Part shown: positions 22,062-33,705 of the stretch, one piece after another
Position numbering within the stretch: the first letter of the stretch is position 1
How the letters are laid out: each line of letters opens with the position of its first letter
Assembly: GCA_024362935.1 (NCBI GenBank)
Contig: JANCRA010000179.1
Coordinates: forward strand, 310,001-374,000
Length of the DNA: 64,000 nt
Direction: 5' to 3'
From: Setophaga petechia
Taxonomy: Eukaryota > Chordata > Aves > Passeriformes > Parulidae
Made by a program: the position numbers and the translations under genes
Notes under the pieces: generated by a model
What the model was told of the DNA's origin: nothing
The model's input: only the letters and a program-made list of their open reading frames with translations
Databases searched by the model: none

Positions 22062-25000
22062 AGCAACAAATATTTCTAAAAATCAGGGAGCACAGCAGGA
22101 GGATCTGAGCTGGAATTGCTCATCCCACACCCCGGCTGCCAGAGGAGCAAACGGAGCCCTGGATGTGCCAATGGCTGCACAATTATTGCAGGAAGAGATT
22201 TCATGGCAAACCTCTCATTCTCCCACAGCCATCAAGTGCCTACCCACAAACTCATCTCCTGCTCCACATACCCACAAACTCATCTCCTGCTCCACGTGGA
22301 AAGTGTTGTTGGAATAAAATCAGAAATTACAACGTTTAGGCCTCTGTCACCCAGAATTTCATTTTTCACCCATGGCCATCTAATATTGCACTGCTCATGC
22401 AACACTGGCATACAATGGCAGCATTTGTTCTCCCCAGAATCCAAGGGAAGGGACACAGGAAATTTCTGAAGGTTCTGAGGTGATCCCCACACAACATCCA
22501 GATCTCAGGTCCCAAATTGATTCCAGCAAAACAGCTTAACCTAAAATATACATTTAATGATATACAGGCACAAAATAAAAGATTTGCTGTGTTGTGCCTT
22601 CCCACCCTTCAATGGGAGCTGGTAATTAAATACTGAAGAATTTTCAAGCTGGAAAAATTCAAGCAGGGAACTTCCAGGGCACTTCCTCCTTTTTTAAAGT
22701 GCAACGCTGATCAAATCAAATTTCAAAGAATTATTTTGATTTTTCTGCTCGCAGTGACGCAAACGAGACCGAGGCCATCTGCAGCCACCCAAGAAATTCC
22801 AAGTGCATTCCAAGACACACAACCCAGCCCCAAAGTGCTGATGAAAAAAACATGTGCAGCCACTGCAAAAAATGCTGAAATCTCCCTCCAGTCTGGGAAA
22901 TTACAGCGAGAATTTAACAGGGAATTTATCTCTGTGCAGAGCTCCAAGATCTCCATTTAGGCCTTGAAGTTTTAATTATTTTTCATTTCTAGGCATGATC
23001 CAGTGCAAATTTCCTTTGAAGCCTGGTAAGAGCATTGCAATACACAGATTATTCTGTTTTTATTGGATTAAATAACTGGTGGCTGGTGGCACAGGGCAGT
23101 GATGCCACGTTCCTGGCTAAGTGCCAATGTGCAGCTCCTTTCTGCCTCTCCAAAATTGCACTGAGGTTGCATTTAGAGATGGCAATGGGCATGGTGCATC
23201 CTGAATTTTTGCCTGGATACACTTATATTTAAGGAATATTCTCATTCATTTAAAAAATGTAGAATCTCACTTTGTTTGAGAGAATAAATCGAGAAATGTG
23301 CACCTGAATTTTTAAAGGTTAATCCAACAAGGAGCAACTTTTTCTGAAAGATTTCAAAGACTTTCCAAGACCTTGAGACCAAAAGTGGCCAAAAACATCA
23401 ACACAGGTCCATTCACAAAATATTACATGCAAATTTAATATATTATTTATCTTATATCATAAGAAGCACCTTTCTGACAATTATTTTTCTTCTCCTTCCC
23501 TTTTTTTGGTAAGAAGTTGACCAATACAACATTTACCATCTTCTTCCTGCCACCTCCACTCAATCTAATTTCAGATTTTAGGTTTGGCATCTGAACTCCT
23601 GCATTTTACAAAGAATTATTGTCCTATTCTAACTGTCCCACATGTCCTGGCATGCAGTGAAAATTAGGAAAAGAAGTGAACAAATTGAACACACAGGGCT
23701 TAAATTTAAAGATTTATAAAGTTCCTCAGTTCAGCAGTGGAATTATTCATTTGCAGTTCCACCTACACCTCCCAGTCCTTGTCTTTCAGAATCTGAATTT
23801 ATCAAGTTGTATTATTAGAAAAGATGATAATTTTAATGCCACAAGGATCTACAAATTTTGCTGAAGAAGAAATCCTGAGTAACATGTCCCTGTCTGCTTT
23901 AAATCTGCTTATTCACACAAATCATAAAAAAGTTAAAAGAAAAATCCTCTGATTTTCTTAAATCTTGTGGTGAAATAAATAGAAAAATGCTGTAGATCCA
24001 ATCCTACCTACAGAATTAAAAATCAAAAGTAATGTTTTTCTACGTTCAAATAATAATTTATTTATAGAAGTCATTCTTGCTTTTAGTGATTAATTAAAGG
24101 TCCTGTTTCAAGCAGATGTAATTAGATTTTTAAAAAACCTGTAAAAATGGTGCATAAAATAAACTCTTCTTCATCTACTCATCTCCAGCAGAAGAAACCA
24201 CTTTGGGCCAGGTTTGTCCCACCAAGGAGAAGATCTTATAAAAGGGACTTGTGGCAATCAGCTCTTTTCTTCCTACAACTTCTCTGTTCATATTAAAATT
24301 TCACTTCATTTTGATGGAACTCATTTTTAAAAAAGTTATTTCAGACCCAGTGAAGACTTAGATTGTGCATATGCAGCTGTCTGCACTGGAGATACATGAA
24401 AATTTAATTCTCTTAATTTAAACTACTTATGGTTGGATGATCACTAATTTAGACAGGTGTCATAAACCCCCAAGGCTTTAAGATAAAAAATAAAACAAAA
24501 CCTAAAAAAAAAATCAACAATAAACAGCAATCATTTATCCCTTCAAATCAAAGAATCTTCTCAAAGAGACTTCCCAGAAAGACAAAAAACCCATCAAAAC
24601 TTTCTTCCCATATTCATAAATCCTAATATATTTCAAATAAAAACGAAATTTTTGGATGGTAGAAATGAGATACTTTTCAATGTAAAACTGGCACCTTAAT
24701 ATGTCACCTCAGCTTTTTTTTTTTCCTTTTTTATTGGTAATGAGCATTCATCAATCACATGCCAGTTTTCAGTTTTTAACACAAAGATGGAAAATAAATG
24801 AATGAATAAAAAAAATTTAAATGTCAACCCCAGTACTGGGCACCCCAGTAATGAATCACAATCCTTACAGAGGGATGACCATCAACTGAAATAATCAATA
24901 TAAATTCAGTATAAATATAAATGTAAATAATAAACATAAAAAATTGGGAATGTTTGGGATTTGGCTCAGGCATAACTTTGTCCGCTTGTTTTATTTATTC

Positions 25001-25237
25001 TTATTTAAACTCCTGATTGCCACTGAGAAGGGCAAATAAGCAATTTCACTGGACCAAATGGTCAATTTTGCTTGAAATTGTCATTTCTGATATTCTGACA
25101 TTTGCTGTGCCTTGCTTTCAAAACTTGGGCCTATTTAATGGCCCTCTGAGAGTTGGCCATGCAGCACTAAACTGTTTATTCTGGGGTTTTTGTGCACCTG
25201 CCATTCATCCTCAACCTGCAAAATACTTCTAGCACCT
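22062..25237. other. unique AT-rich sequence
   Basis: About 3.2 kb contain no recognised transposon. A 26-base phrase around 'acaaactcatctcctgctcc' is duplicated at about 22242-22294. A segment at 22740-22960 has an acceptor-like start (tttctgctcgcag) but no donor at a suitable distance. I see no other supported features. Confidence 0.5.
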
Positions 25238-26641
25238 GTAATTATGTACAGTAATTAAAATGTAATTGATATATAATAATTAGAACTTTTAAAGGGATTC
25301 CTCAGCTTGCACTTGATGCCCTCAGCTCTGTTACAAATTGAGGCCTCCATGGCAGCTCCCAAAATCCTCCCTGCCAAGACCCAGAATTGTGCCTGGTACA
25401 TCATTAACATCCAAGGAGAGCAAAGGATGCACTGCAGAGCCTCTGCTTTTGGTTTTTTAGCCAAAAAATTAGTCCACAAAATAACTGAAGGCCAGGAAAA
25501 CCCATACAAAATTAACAAATTTCCATATTCAGCGCTGCGATGAAAAACACCTTCCCTTCCAAACCCACCGAGCAGAAACCCCCACATCCCTCATGAAAAA
25601 TCCGATTTTCACCGCAGTGCTGCCAGCTCTCCAGTACAGCTCACACCTTGCCTCGCCTCTAGGAAAGCAAGGCCGTGTTTGAAATAAAAACCCAATATTT
25701 GGGTGAGTAATTATGTACAGTAATTGATAAGTAATTGATATATAAAAATTAGTAACTTTTAAAGGGATTCATCAGTTTGCACTTGATGCCCTCAGCTCTG
25801 TTACAACTCAAGGCCTCCATGGCAGCTCCCAAAATCCTCCCTGCCAAGACCCAGAATTGTGCCTGGTACATCATTAACATCCAAGGAGAGCAAAGGATGC
25901 ACTGCAAAACTTCTGCTTTTGGTTTTTTAGTCAAAAAATTAGTCCACAAAATAACTGAAGGCCAGGACAACCCATACAAAATCAACGAATTTCCATATTC
26001 AGCGCTGTGATGAAAATTCCCTTCCAAACCCACCGAGCAGAAACCCCCACATCCCTCATGAAAAATCCGATTTTCACCGCAGTGCTGCCAGCTCTCCAGC
26101 ACAGCTCACACCTTGCCTCGCCTCTAGGAAAGCAAGGCCGTGTTTGAAATAAAAACCCAATATTTGGGTGAGTAATTATACACAGTAATTAATATGTAAT
26201 TGATATATAATAATTAGTAACTTTTAAAGGGACTCTTCAGCTTGCACTTGATGCCCTCAGCTCTGTTACAAATTGAGGCCTCCATGGCAGCTCTAAAAAC
26301 CCCCTCCAAAGACCCAGAATTGTGCCTGGAACATCATTAACATCCAAGGAGAGAAAAGGATGCACTGCAAAACCTCTGCTTTTTGTTTTTGAGCCAAAAA
26401 ATTATTCTACAAAATAAATGGAGGCCAGGACACCCCTCCCACCCCACACAAAGTCAATGAATTTCCATATTCAGCGCCGCAACGAAAATTCCCTTCTAAA
26501 CCAACTGAGCAGAAACCCCCACATCCCTCATGAAAAATCCGATTTTCACCGCAGTGCTGCCAGCTCTCCAGCACAGCTCACACCTTGCCTCGCCTCTAGG
26601 AAAGCAAGGCCGTGTTTGAAATAAAAAACCCAATATTTGGG
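25238..26641. repeat. three-copy ~467-bp tandem duplication
   Basis: Copies span 25238-25706, 25707-26171 and 26172-26641. They start 'gtaattatgtacagtaatt' or the variant 'gtaattatacacagtaatt'. All share 'cagctctgttacaa', 'catcattaacatccaaggag', 'tccatattcagcgc', 'ccacatccctcatgaaaaat' and 'aataaaaacccaatatttgg' (one copy has one extra A). Copies 1 and 2 are closest; copy 3 differs more in its middle. The monomer is not a known repeat to me and is not CR1. The third copy ends exactly where a CpG-rich block begins. Confidence 0.95.
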
Positions 26642-27130
26642 CGGGGCGCCGGGGCTCCTCTGAAGGAACATGACCCGCTCGGCGCCGCGGCGCGTTAAGG
26701 AGCCTGATTGAACATCGGCGCTAATTAAGAGCTCTCGTTGTTTGGCAGGACCACCAGAGAACCTCCTGCACTTGTTCATGCCAGCAGCACCTCCTGCAGA
26801 AATTAACTCTTGATGAGAGCGGCCGGGGGGCCCAGCTGGGTCCCCCCAGCGCACAAATGAAGCGGAATGAGAGCGCCGGCGGCTGCCGAGGGGAGGGAGG
26901 CGATTCGTGACCTCTCCTTAAAAACCAGAGTATACTCTTACATTGACTTAATTTTCTGCTCTGGGGGGGAGATAACGCAGCTGGGGACTCCGTGAGCAGG
27001 GCTGAGGATCGCGGGGGAGGGCTGAGAATCAAAATTATTAGGGAGTAATTTGGTAGGAATTATCTTATTAGGCGGGCTGAAATATAATTCTGTTCTCAGG
27101 GCTTTCGAAAATCAATAAATATTATTCAGC
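26642..27130. promoter_or_regulatory. CpG-rich block, candidate conserved enhancer
   Basis: Composition changes abruptly from AT-rich to CpG-rich ('gcggggcgccggggctcc', 'tcggcgccgcggcgcgttaa') in a region otherwise poor in CpG. Interleaved are homeodomain-type cores such as 'gctaattaag' and 'gaaattaact', and an AT-rich right part ('caataaatattattcag'). No long open frame with splice sites spans it. This mix is typical of vertebrate developmental enhancers that escape methylation. That is an inference; no alignment was available. A CpG island promoter of an unseen transcript is the alternative. Confidence 0.45.
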
Positions 27131-27604
27131 TATCAGGCTCCTGGAAGAAAATTTCACAACAAGAGCTAAAGTTGGAGGAGGTTTTGTGAGAAAAAAAAAA
27201 AAAAAGGAAAAACGAAATAGGTTATTAGAACTGATTTGATATTTTGTTTCTAAATCTTCAGGATGTGTTCAGCAGCGCAGCTTTGCAATATTCAAAAGGA
27301 ACATTCCACTTGTACAAACAGCCCTGCTCGCCCTATAAAACACAAATAAAATACAACTCACTCCCCCTCAGCGTCAGCACTGCAGTGTCCAGCACTGGTG
27401 ACAAATTCCTGTCACTTCTGCTGCCACCCCTGCAGGTGACCATGGCTGTCCACCTGGACCAGGGCTCCCTGAGGACCTGGCACCAAGCACCTGGAAGGGC
27501 AATGGCAGCACCTGCCTTGACTTGGTTGTTAAGAGCTGAAGCACATGGAGATCACTGAATAATTACTGATATTTTAAAATATTCATCTCCATGTTGGCTC
27601 TTAT
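27131..27604. other. unique non-coding sequence
   Basis: The stretch contains a 15-base A run near 27190, then AT-rich and mixed sequence. No exon is supported. It separates the CpG-rich block from the next CR1. Confidence 0.5.
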
Positions 27605-28199
27605 TCCAGGTTAGGTTGGAAAAGAGTTTGAAGATCATGGAGTGCCAGCTGTGCCCCATGGGCACCTTGTCCCCAGCTCAGAGCACTCAGTGCCACCTGC
27701 AGGGGACACCTGCAGGGATGGGCACTGCAAAGCTCCCTGGGCAGCCCCTGCCAAGGCCTGAGCTCCCTTTCCATGGGCAAATTCCTGCTGCTGGCCCAGC
27801 TGAGCCTGCCCTGGCCCAGCCTGAGGCCGTTCCCTCTGCTCCTGTCCCTGTTCCCTGGGAGCACAGCCCGACCCCCCCGGCTGTGCCCTCCTGGCAGGGA
27901 CTTGTGCAGAGCCACAAGGGCCCCCTGAGCCTCCTTTGCTCCAGCCTCAGCCCCTGCCCAGCTCCTCAGGGATTCTCCAGCCCCTTCCCAGCTCCTCAGG
28001 GATTCTCCAGCCCCTTCCCAGCTCCTCAGGGATTCTCCAGCCCCTTCCCAGCTCCTCAGGGATTCTCCAGCCCCTTCCCAGCTCCCTCAGGGATTCTCCA
28101 GCCCCTTCCCAGCTCCTCAGGGATTCTCCAGCCCCTTCCCAGCTCCGTTCCCTGCCCTGGACACGCTCCAGCCCCTCCAGGGCTCTCCTGAAGGGGCCA
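27605..28199 (-). mobile_element. CR1 copy carrying the 30-bp VNTR
   Basis: Antisense CR1 begins at 'ggttaggttggaaaagagtt' and runs through 'gctccctgggcagcccctgc', 'cagcctgaggccgttccctc' and 'gagcctcctttgctccagcc'. Six VNTR units of 30-31 bases follow at 27960-28140. CR1 then continues ('gttccctgccctggacacgc', 'ccagggctctcctgaagggg') to 28199, where an LTR is inserted. The part before the VNTR is almost identical to 32869-33211. Confidence 0.92.
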
Positions 28200-28696
28200 T
28201 GATGCCTCAGGTCTGATATTTTTTATATTCTGTATTTATAAAATACTTATATTCTTTTCTATTTTTCCGATTCTGTGCTGCTTTAGTGTGTGGGTCTGGG
28301 CTTCACATTCTGGGATGGTGAGCTCTGTGCACAGAGCAGGGAGACAAAACAATTCCTGCTCCAGCTGGGCACCAAGGACAAATGATCCAAATCTCAGCCC
28401 AGGAGCACAAACCCCGTGGGCTGCAGAGAGAAAAACAAGCAGGGTGGGACTGCCTGGGCTCAAGCTGGGATGGGACAATGAACTGCAAGATGCAAATGGA
28501 GCAGAACTGATCCCAGGGACAGCCCCCGTGCCCGGCCGTGCATTTTGGGGCCATTTTGGTTCATCTTGAGTGCAGCCCTGGCTGGGCTCTGGTGCTGCCC
28601 AAGGTGCATCCATGGAGGAGATGCTTTGAATAAATCCCTGCTTTGTTCTTTAGCTCTGTCCAGACTCTGCTCTGGGGCAGCCTGCACAAGGCATCA
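28200..28696 (+). mobile_element. solo LTR nested in CR1
   Basis: A sense-strand LTR starts TGATGCCT at 28200 and ends AGGCATCA at 28696. It is the same family as 21597-22057, but about 35 bases longer in its AT-rich 5' part. The signal AATAAA is in 'tttgaataaatccctgcttt' at about 28630. CR1 sequence runs up to it on the left and resumes on the right ('gaactgggcccagccctgg'), so the LTR clearly jumped into the CR1. The short flanks (gcca and gcag) do not match perfectly, so the target duplication is unclear. Confidence 0.9.
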
Positions 28697-28800
28697 GCAG
28701 AACTGGGCCCAGCCCTGGAGGGGCCTCTCAGAGCCAGCACAGAAGGACAATCCCTGCCCTGCTCCTGGTAATCACTGCCCTGCTCCCTGCTCCTCCATTC
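28697..28800 (-). mobile_element. continuation of the split CR1
   Basis: After the LTR, antisense CR1 resumes with 'agaactgggcccagccctgg', 'ggggcctctcagagccagca' and 'ccctgctcctgg'. It fades out before 28800. Joined with 27605-28199 this is one element of about 700 bases interrupted by the LTR. Confidence 0.7.
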
Positions 28801-30738
28801 CTAATTAAGCAGCAAGCAGGAATAACCACATACAGAAATAATTACCTATGCAAAGTGCTCAAGTGCTCCCTTCTGTTCTAGACACTATCAATCAGATATG
28901 ACAAAAAAATGTGAAAAGGCTGTGATGAATGGAAACAATCATTTCCCTCAGTTAAGAAATGCATTTTTAAAACAATTCAGTCCTTGTGTTTCTCCCCTCT
29001 CCACCTTCTGCCTTTGGTTACGTCTTGTGTGAAGCCTTAACTTCAAGGTAGCTGTGGTAGAAAAATCTGAGAGAGGGCAAAAGGTATTTGCTTGCTTTCA
29101 AAAGAAGTGAAAATCAGAACATAAAAGAAATTTTTCATGAAGTGCCCGAGGAAGGACATCTTTACATGTGTTTCACTACATGGTAAAAACTACCAGAAAC
29201 AAATACTTGGGTACATGGACAAGAAATGTAAACTGCAGATGTTTTATGGGACTGAGAAGTCCATAATATGCATCCTTGGTTCATTATTATTTAATTTTTT
29301 CATTCCAAGATGATTTTTACTTCAGGAAAGCAACCCAACATTCAACCTGAACTAAGATTAGGGATGCCTCCCTCAGGGGTCAGCACATTTAGAGGGCACC
29401 CAAATTAATCACAATATTCACCTTTCATACCAGGTTTTTCTCTGGATTAAAAGCTGCTCTCTCTCCCATTCCTATCCCAAACAAGACTCCAAGCATGGAA
29501 TATTTTTACCTTGATTTATCCATAAACCTCCCCAGCTTATAGAATAAAGAAATTACACCTGAACCCTGAGTAACTGCAGTTTAAGATTGCACATAAATCA
29601 CCTTTTAACAAGGAACTTCCATTCAAACCCTTTCCACTTTCCACCAGTTTTAGGAAATTGTATTTGCTATGACTCCTCCACCTTTTCTGGATGGGAGAAA
29701 AGAGGGAAGGAAAAGCTGCACCCTGAATCCCAAGACTTCAGTTTGGAGCATAATTATGTGGCACAGCAGGCTTCAAATTTCCTCAAATAAACCCTTTTTT
29801 TTCCAAAATCCCCAACTGCTGAGTGCTCAGAGGCTCAGTTAAAGGTATCTTTAAGCCATCTGTTGGTTTTGGGAAGGAGGAGATTCCAGTCTCCCCACAC
29901 AACCACTCATGGGATGGGAAACAGCTGGCTGAAAAAAGGGATATTCCACAACCTGGAAGTGTTAAAAGAAAGAACAGACTTAAAACAAGATTTCTGCACA
30001 AACATAAGAGGCAGGGAGTTGAGAAAGGAAAATTCAGACCCTGGCTAGAGTGGCAGGCATCAAAAATACAGCCCAGAGCTCACAGAGAGGATTGAAAAGA
30101 GCTTTTTTATTCCAAAAAAGGGTTCCAGGTGAAACTGGGGTTTCTCCAGTTTCATATCATGGCCTGTGTTGGAGCATCCTGCTGCACTTGGCTCATACTC
30201 CATTTTTCACAGTCACAATGCCACTTAAATAATAATTACAGCTCAGCTCATCAAGGAACTTCTACCAGAATGGACGGTGAGAAAACCAATGCAAAGCCAG
30301 TGAGCAAACTCAGTGTGGATCCCTGGGTGTCAAAATCCTCTCTCTAAAATTCAGGGAGATTGTTTTTCTTCAATAATCAATTGTGAAAAAAACCTCAATA
30401 AAATAAAACTCTGAGGGAAAACTTCCCTGCTAAATCTTGCTGCCCAGTGGCAAGGCCGTGGTTGAAGGGTCCTGCTCTGACTGCTGAAAGGTTCATTCCT
30501 TCTGAAGGCAGAAATTTTAATTCCTCCTACATCAAAGGCAGTGTCTTTCCACCTAACAACCCTCAGTGGATTTCTTTCCCATGAACTCATCTGTGCTGTG
30601 ATTTTATTGCATTTAAGGAGCAATTTTATGTCTTTGTATACTCTGTCATCGGAAAAGGTAAACTTTATATGCACACAATGCTCATTAGAAATCCCTCACG
30701 TCTCCTTGGGAACTGGTTCCTCTCACAGTGACAGTCCC
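28801..30738. other. unique non-coding sequence
   Basis: About 1.9 kb of AT-rich DNA show no recognised repeat. Short frames occur on both strands near 29580-30350 but without splice support. Nothing is supported as a gene. Confidence 0.5.
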
Positions 30739-32555
30739 AAAATCCCAGAATGGGCTGGGCTGGAAGGGACATTAAAGCTCATCCAGATCCATGGCCAGGG
30801 ACACTTTCCACTCTCCAAATAAAAGCACTTTTTCTGAGAGTAACTCACCATTATTATAAAAAGTAAAATTGTTTCATTCAATCATATACACACCTAAAGA
30901 GACTTTAAGTTCTAAAACAAAAAGAGGTGAAAGTATGAATCTAGGGGTTGGTTTTGTCACCAAAATCCCAAAATGTATTGGGTTGGAAGGGACAATAAAG
31001 CTCATCCAGTGCCATGGGCAGGGACACTTTCCACTCTCCAAATAAAAGCACTTTTTCTGATGGCAACTCACCATTATTATAAAAAGTGTAAATGTTTTTT
31101 CAATTATGTACACACCTAAAGAGACTTTTCAGTTGCAAAACAAAAAGAGGTGAAGACTATGAATAGAGGGGTTGGTTTTGTCACCAAAATCCCAAAATGG
31201 GTTGGGTTGAAATGGACATTAAATCTCATCCAGTGCCATGGGCAGGGACACTTTCCACTCTCCAAATAAAAGCACTTTTTCTGATGGTAACTCGCCATTA
31301 TTATAAAAAGTTTTGTTTTATTCAATTATGTACACACCTAAAGAGACTTTAAGTTCTAAAACAAAAAGAGGTGAAAATACGAATCTAGGGGGTGGTTTTG
31401 TCCCAAAATCCCAAAATGGGTTGGGGGTTGGAATGGACATTAAATCTCATCCAGTGCCATGGGCAGGGACACTTTCCACTACCCCAGGCTGCTCCAAATA
31501 AAAGCACTTTTTCTGATGGTAACTCGCCATTATTATAAAAAGTATAATTGTTTTATTCAATCATATACACACCTAAAGAGACTTGTAAGTTCTAAAACAA
31601 AAAGAGGTGAAGACAATGAGTCAAGGGGTTGGTTTTGTCATCAAAATCCCAAAAGGTATTGGGTTGGAAGGGAGAATAAAGCTCATCCAGATCCATGGCC
31701 AGGGACACTTTCCACTACCCCAGGCTGCTCCAAATAAAAGCACTTTTTCTGATGGTAACTCACCATTATTATAAAAACCATGATTGTTTTAATGAATTAT
31801 ATACACACCTAATGAGACTTTACAGTTGCAAAACAAAAAGAGGTGAAGACTATGAATAGAGGGGTTGGTTTTGTCACCAAAATCCCAAAATGGGTTGGGT
31901 TGAAATGGACATTAAATCTCATCCAGTGCCATGGGCAGGGACACTTTCCACTCTCCAAATAAAAGCACTTTTTCTGATGGTAACTCGCCATTATTATAAA
32001 AAGTTTTGTTTTATTCAATCATCTACACGCCTAAAGAGACTTTTAAGTTCTAAAACAAAAAGAGGTGAAAATATGAATCTAGGGGGTGGTTTTGTCCCAA
32101 AATCCCAAAATGGGTTGGGGGTTGGAATGGACATTAAATCTCATCCAGTGCCATGGCCAGGGACACTTTCCACTACCCCAGGCTGCTCCAAATAAAAGCA
32201 CTTTTTCTGATGGTAATTCACCATTATTATAAAAAACATGATTGTTTTAATGAATTATATACACACCTAATGAGACTTCAGAGTAGCAAAACAAAAAGAG
32301 GTGAAGACAATGAATAGAGGGGTTGGTTTTGTCACCAACAACCCAAAATGGGTTGGGTTGGAAAGGACATTAAAGCTCACCCAGTGCCCTGGGCAGGGAC
32401 ACTTTCCACTACCCCAGGCTGCTCCAAATAAAAGCACTTTTTCTGATGGCAACTCACCATTATTATAAAAATTATTATTGGTTTTTTTCAATTATACACA
32501 CACCTACAGTGACTTTAAATTGTAAAACAAAAAGAGGTGAAGAGAACGAATCAAG
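30739..32555. repeat. ~225-bp satellite built on a CR1 3' end
   Basis: Eight monomers start 'aaaatccc' or similar at 30739, 30962, 31186, 31405, 31643, 31879, 32099 and about 32337, with periods of 219-238. Each begins with an antisense CR1 3' end ('aaaatgggttgggttggaa', 'ctcatccagtgccatgggca', 'gggacactttccact'). It continues with non-CR1 sequence ('aaaagcactttttctgatgg', 'acacacctaaagagactt', 'caaaaagaggtgaa'). Monomers 3 and 6 are almost identical, and 4 and 7 share their first half, so a ~690-bp higher-order unit is repeated. Confidence 0.95.
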
Positions 32556-32860
32556 AGGTGAGAAAAAGCTGCTCAACAGCCAACACAAAAGAACATTTAG
32601 AACCCAAAAAGTGCAGAGGGCCAGGAGCCATGACCCAGACACAGGAAGGGAAACAGGATCAAGAAGAAGTTCAGGGGGCTGAGAAGTTCAAGAATTGATG
32701 GTCTAACAGGAGATTTTGCCTTTTCTTGTCTGCTGGAACTGACTTTAACACACGGACCATGACAGCTCTGAACTGCCACAATATTATAAATTACTTCTCT
32801 AAACTATTCTTAATTTCTCTTCAAAACATTTTGGTTTTCTTAAGGCTCAAGTCACAAAAT
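32556..32860. other. unique spacer
   Basis: About 300 bases between the satellite and the next CR1 contain no recognised repeat and no exon. Confidence 0.5.
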
Positions 32861-33422
32861 CATCAGAGTTGGAAAAGCCATCCCAGCCCATGCAGTGCCA
32901 GCTGTGCCCCATGGGCACCTTGTCCCCAGCCCAGAGCACTCAGTGCCACCTGCAGGGGACACCTGCAGGGATGGGCACTGCAAAGCTCCCTGGGCAGCCC
33001 CTGCCAAGGCCTGAGCTCCCTTTCCATGGGCAAATTCCTGCTGCTGGCCCAGCTGAGCCTGCCCTGGCCCAGCCTGAGGCCGTTCCCTCTGCTCCTGTCC
33101 CTGTTCCCTGGGAGCACAGCCCGACCCCCCCGGCTGTGCCCTCCTGGCAGGGACTTGTACAGAGCCACAAGGGCCCCCTGAGCCTCCTTTGCTCCAGCCT
33201 CAGCCCCTGCCCAGCTCCTCAGGGATTCTCCAGCCCCTTCCCAGCTCCTCAGGGATTCTCCAGCCCCTTCCCAGCTCCTCAGGGATTCTCCAGCCCCTTC
33301 CCAGCTCCTCAGGGATTCTCCAGCCCCTTCCCAGCTCCTCAGGGATTCTCCAGCCCCTTCCCAGCTCCCTCAGGGATTCTCCAGCCCCTTCCCAGCTCCT
33401 CAGGGATTCTCCAGCCCCTTCC
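32861..33422 (-). mobile_element. CR1 copy carrying the 30-bp VNTR
   Basis: This antisense CR1 is nearly identical to 27605-28140. It includes 'ctgtgccccatgggcacctt', 'ggcactgcaaagctccctgg' and 'gagcacagcccgaccccccc'. Seven VNTR units occupy 33212-33422 (six of 30 bases, one of 31). It ends at 'cagctccttacagaatccct', where a second CR1 start is fused. Repeat peptides can be read in several frames on both strands, but these follow from the 30-base period. Confidence 0.93.
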
Positions 33423-33705
33423 CAGCTCCTTACAGAATCCCTGGTGCTGGCACAGCCCTGCCAGCCCATGCAGTGCCAGCTGTGCCCCACGGGCACCTTG
33501 TCCCCAGCCCAGAGCACTCAGTGCCACCTGCAGGGGACACCTGCAGGGATGGGCACTGCAAAGCTCCCTGGGCAGCCCCTGCCAAGGCCTGAGCTCCCTT
33601 TCCATGGGCAAATTCCTGCTGCTGGCCCAGCTGAGCCTGCCCTGGCCCAGCCTGAGGCTGTTCCCTCTGCTCCTGTCCCTGTTCCCTGGGAGCAGAGCCA
33701 CAAAA
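33423..33705 (-). mobile_element. second CR1 start fused after the VNTR
   Basis: Immediately after the VNTR the element restarts at the equivalent of position 32870: 'cagcccatgcagtgccagct', then the same course to 'ctgttccctgggagcagagc' (33700). It lacks a VNTR. The pair 32861-33705 is therefore a partial tandem duplication of one CR1 fragment. Confidence 0.9.

Noticed and set aside
22740..22960. Possible plus-strand exon after 'tttctgctcgcag'
   Set aside because: The acceptor-like start is followed by no donor at a reasonable distance, and the flanks show no further support.
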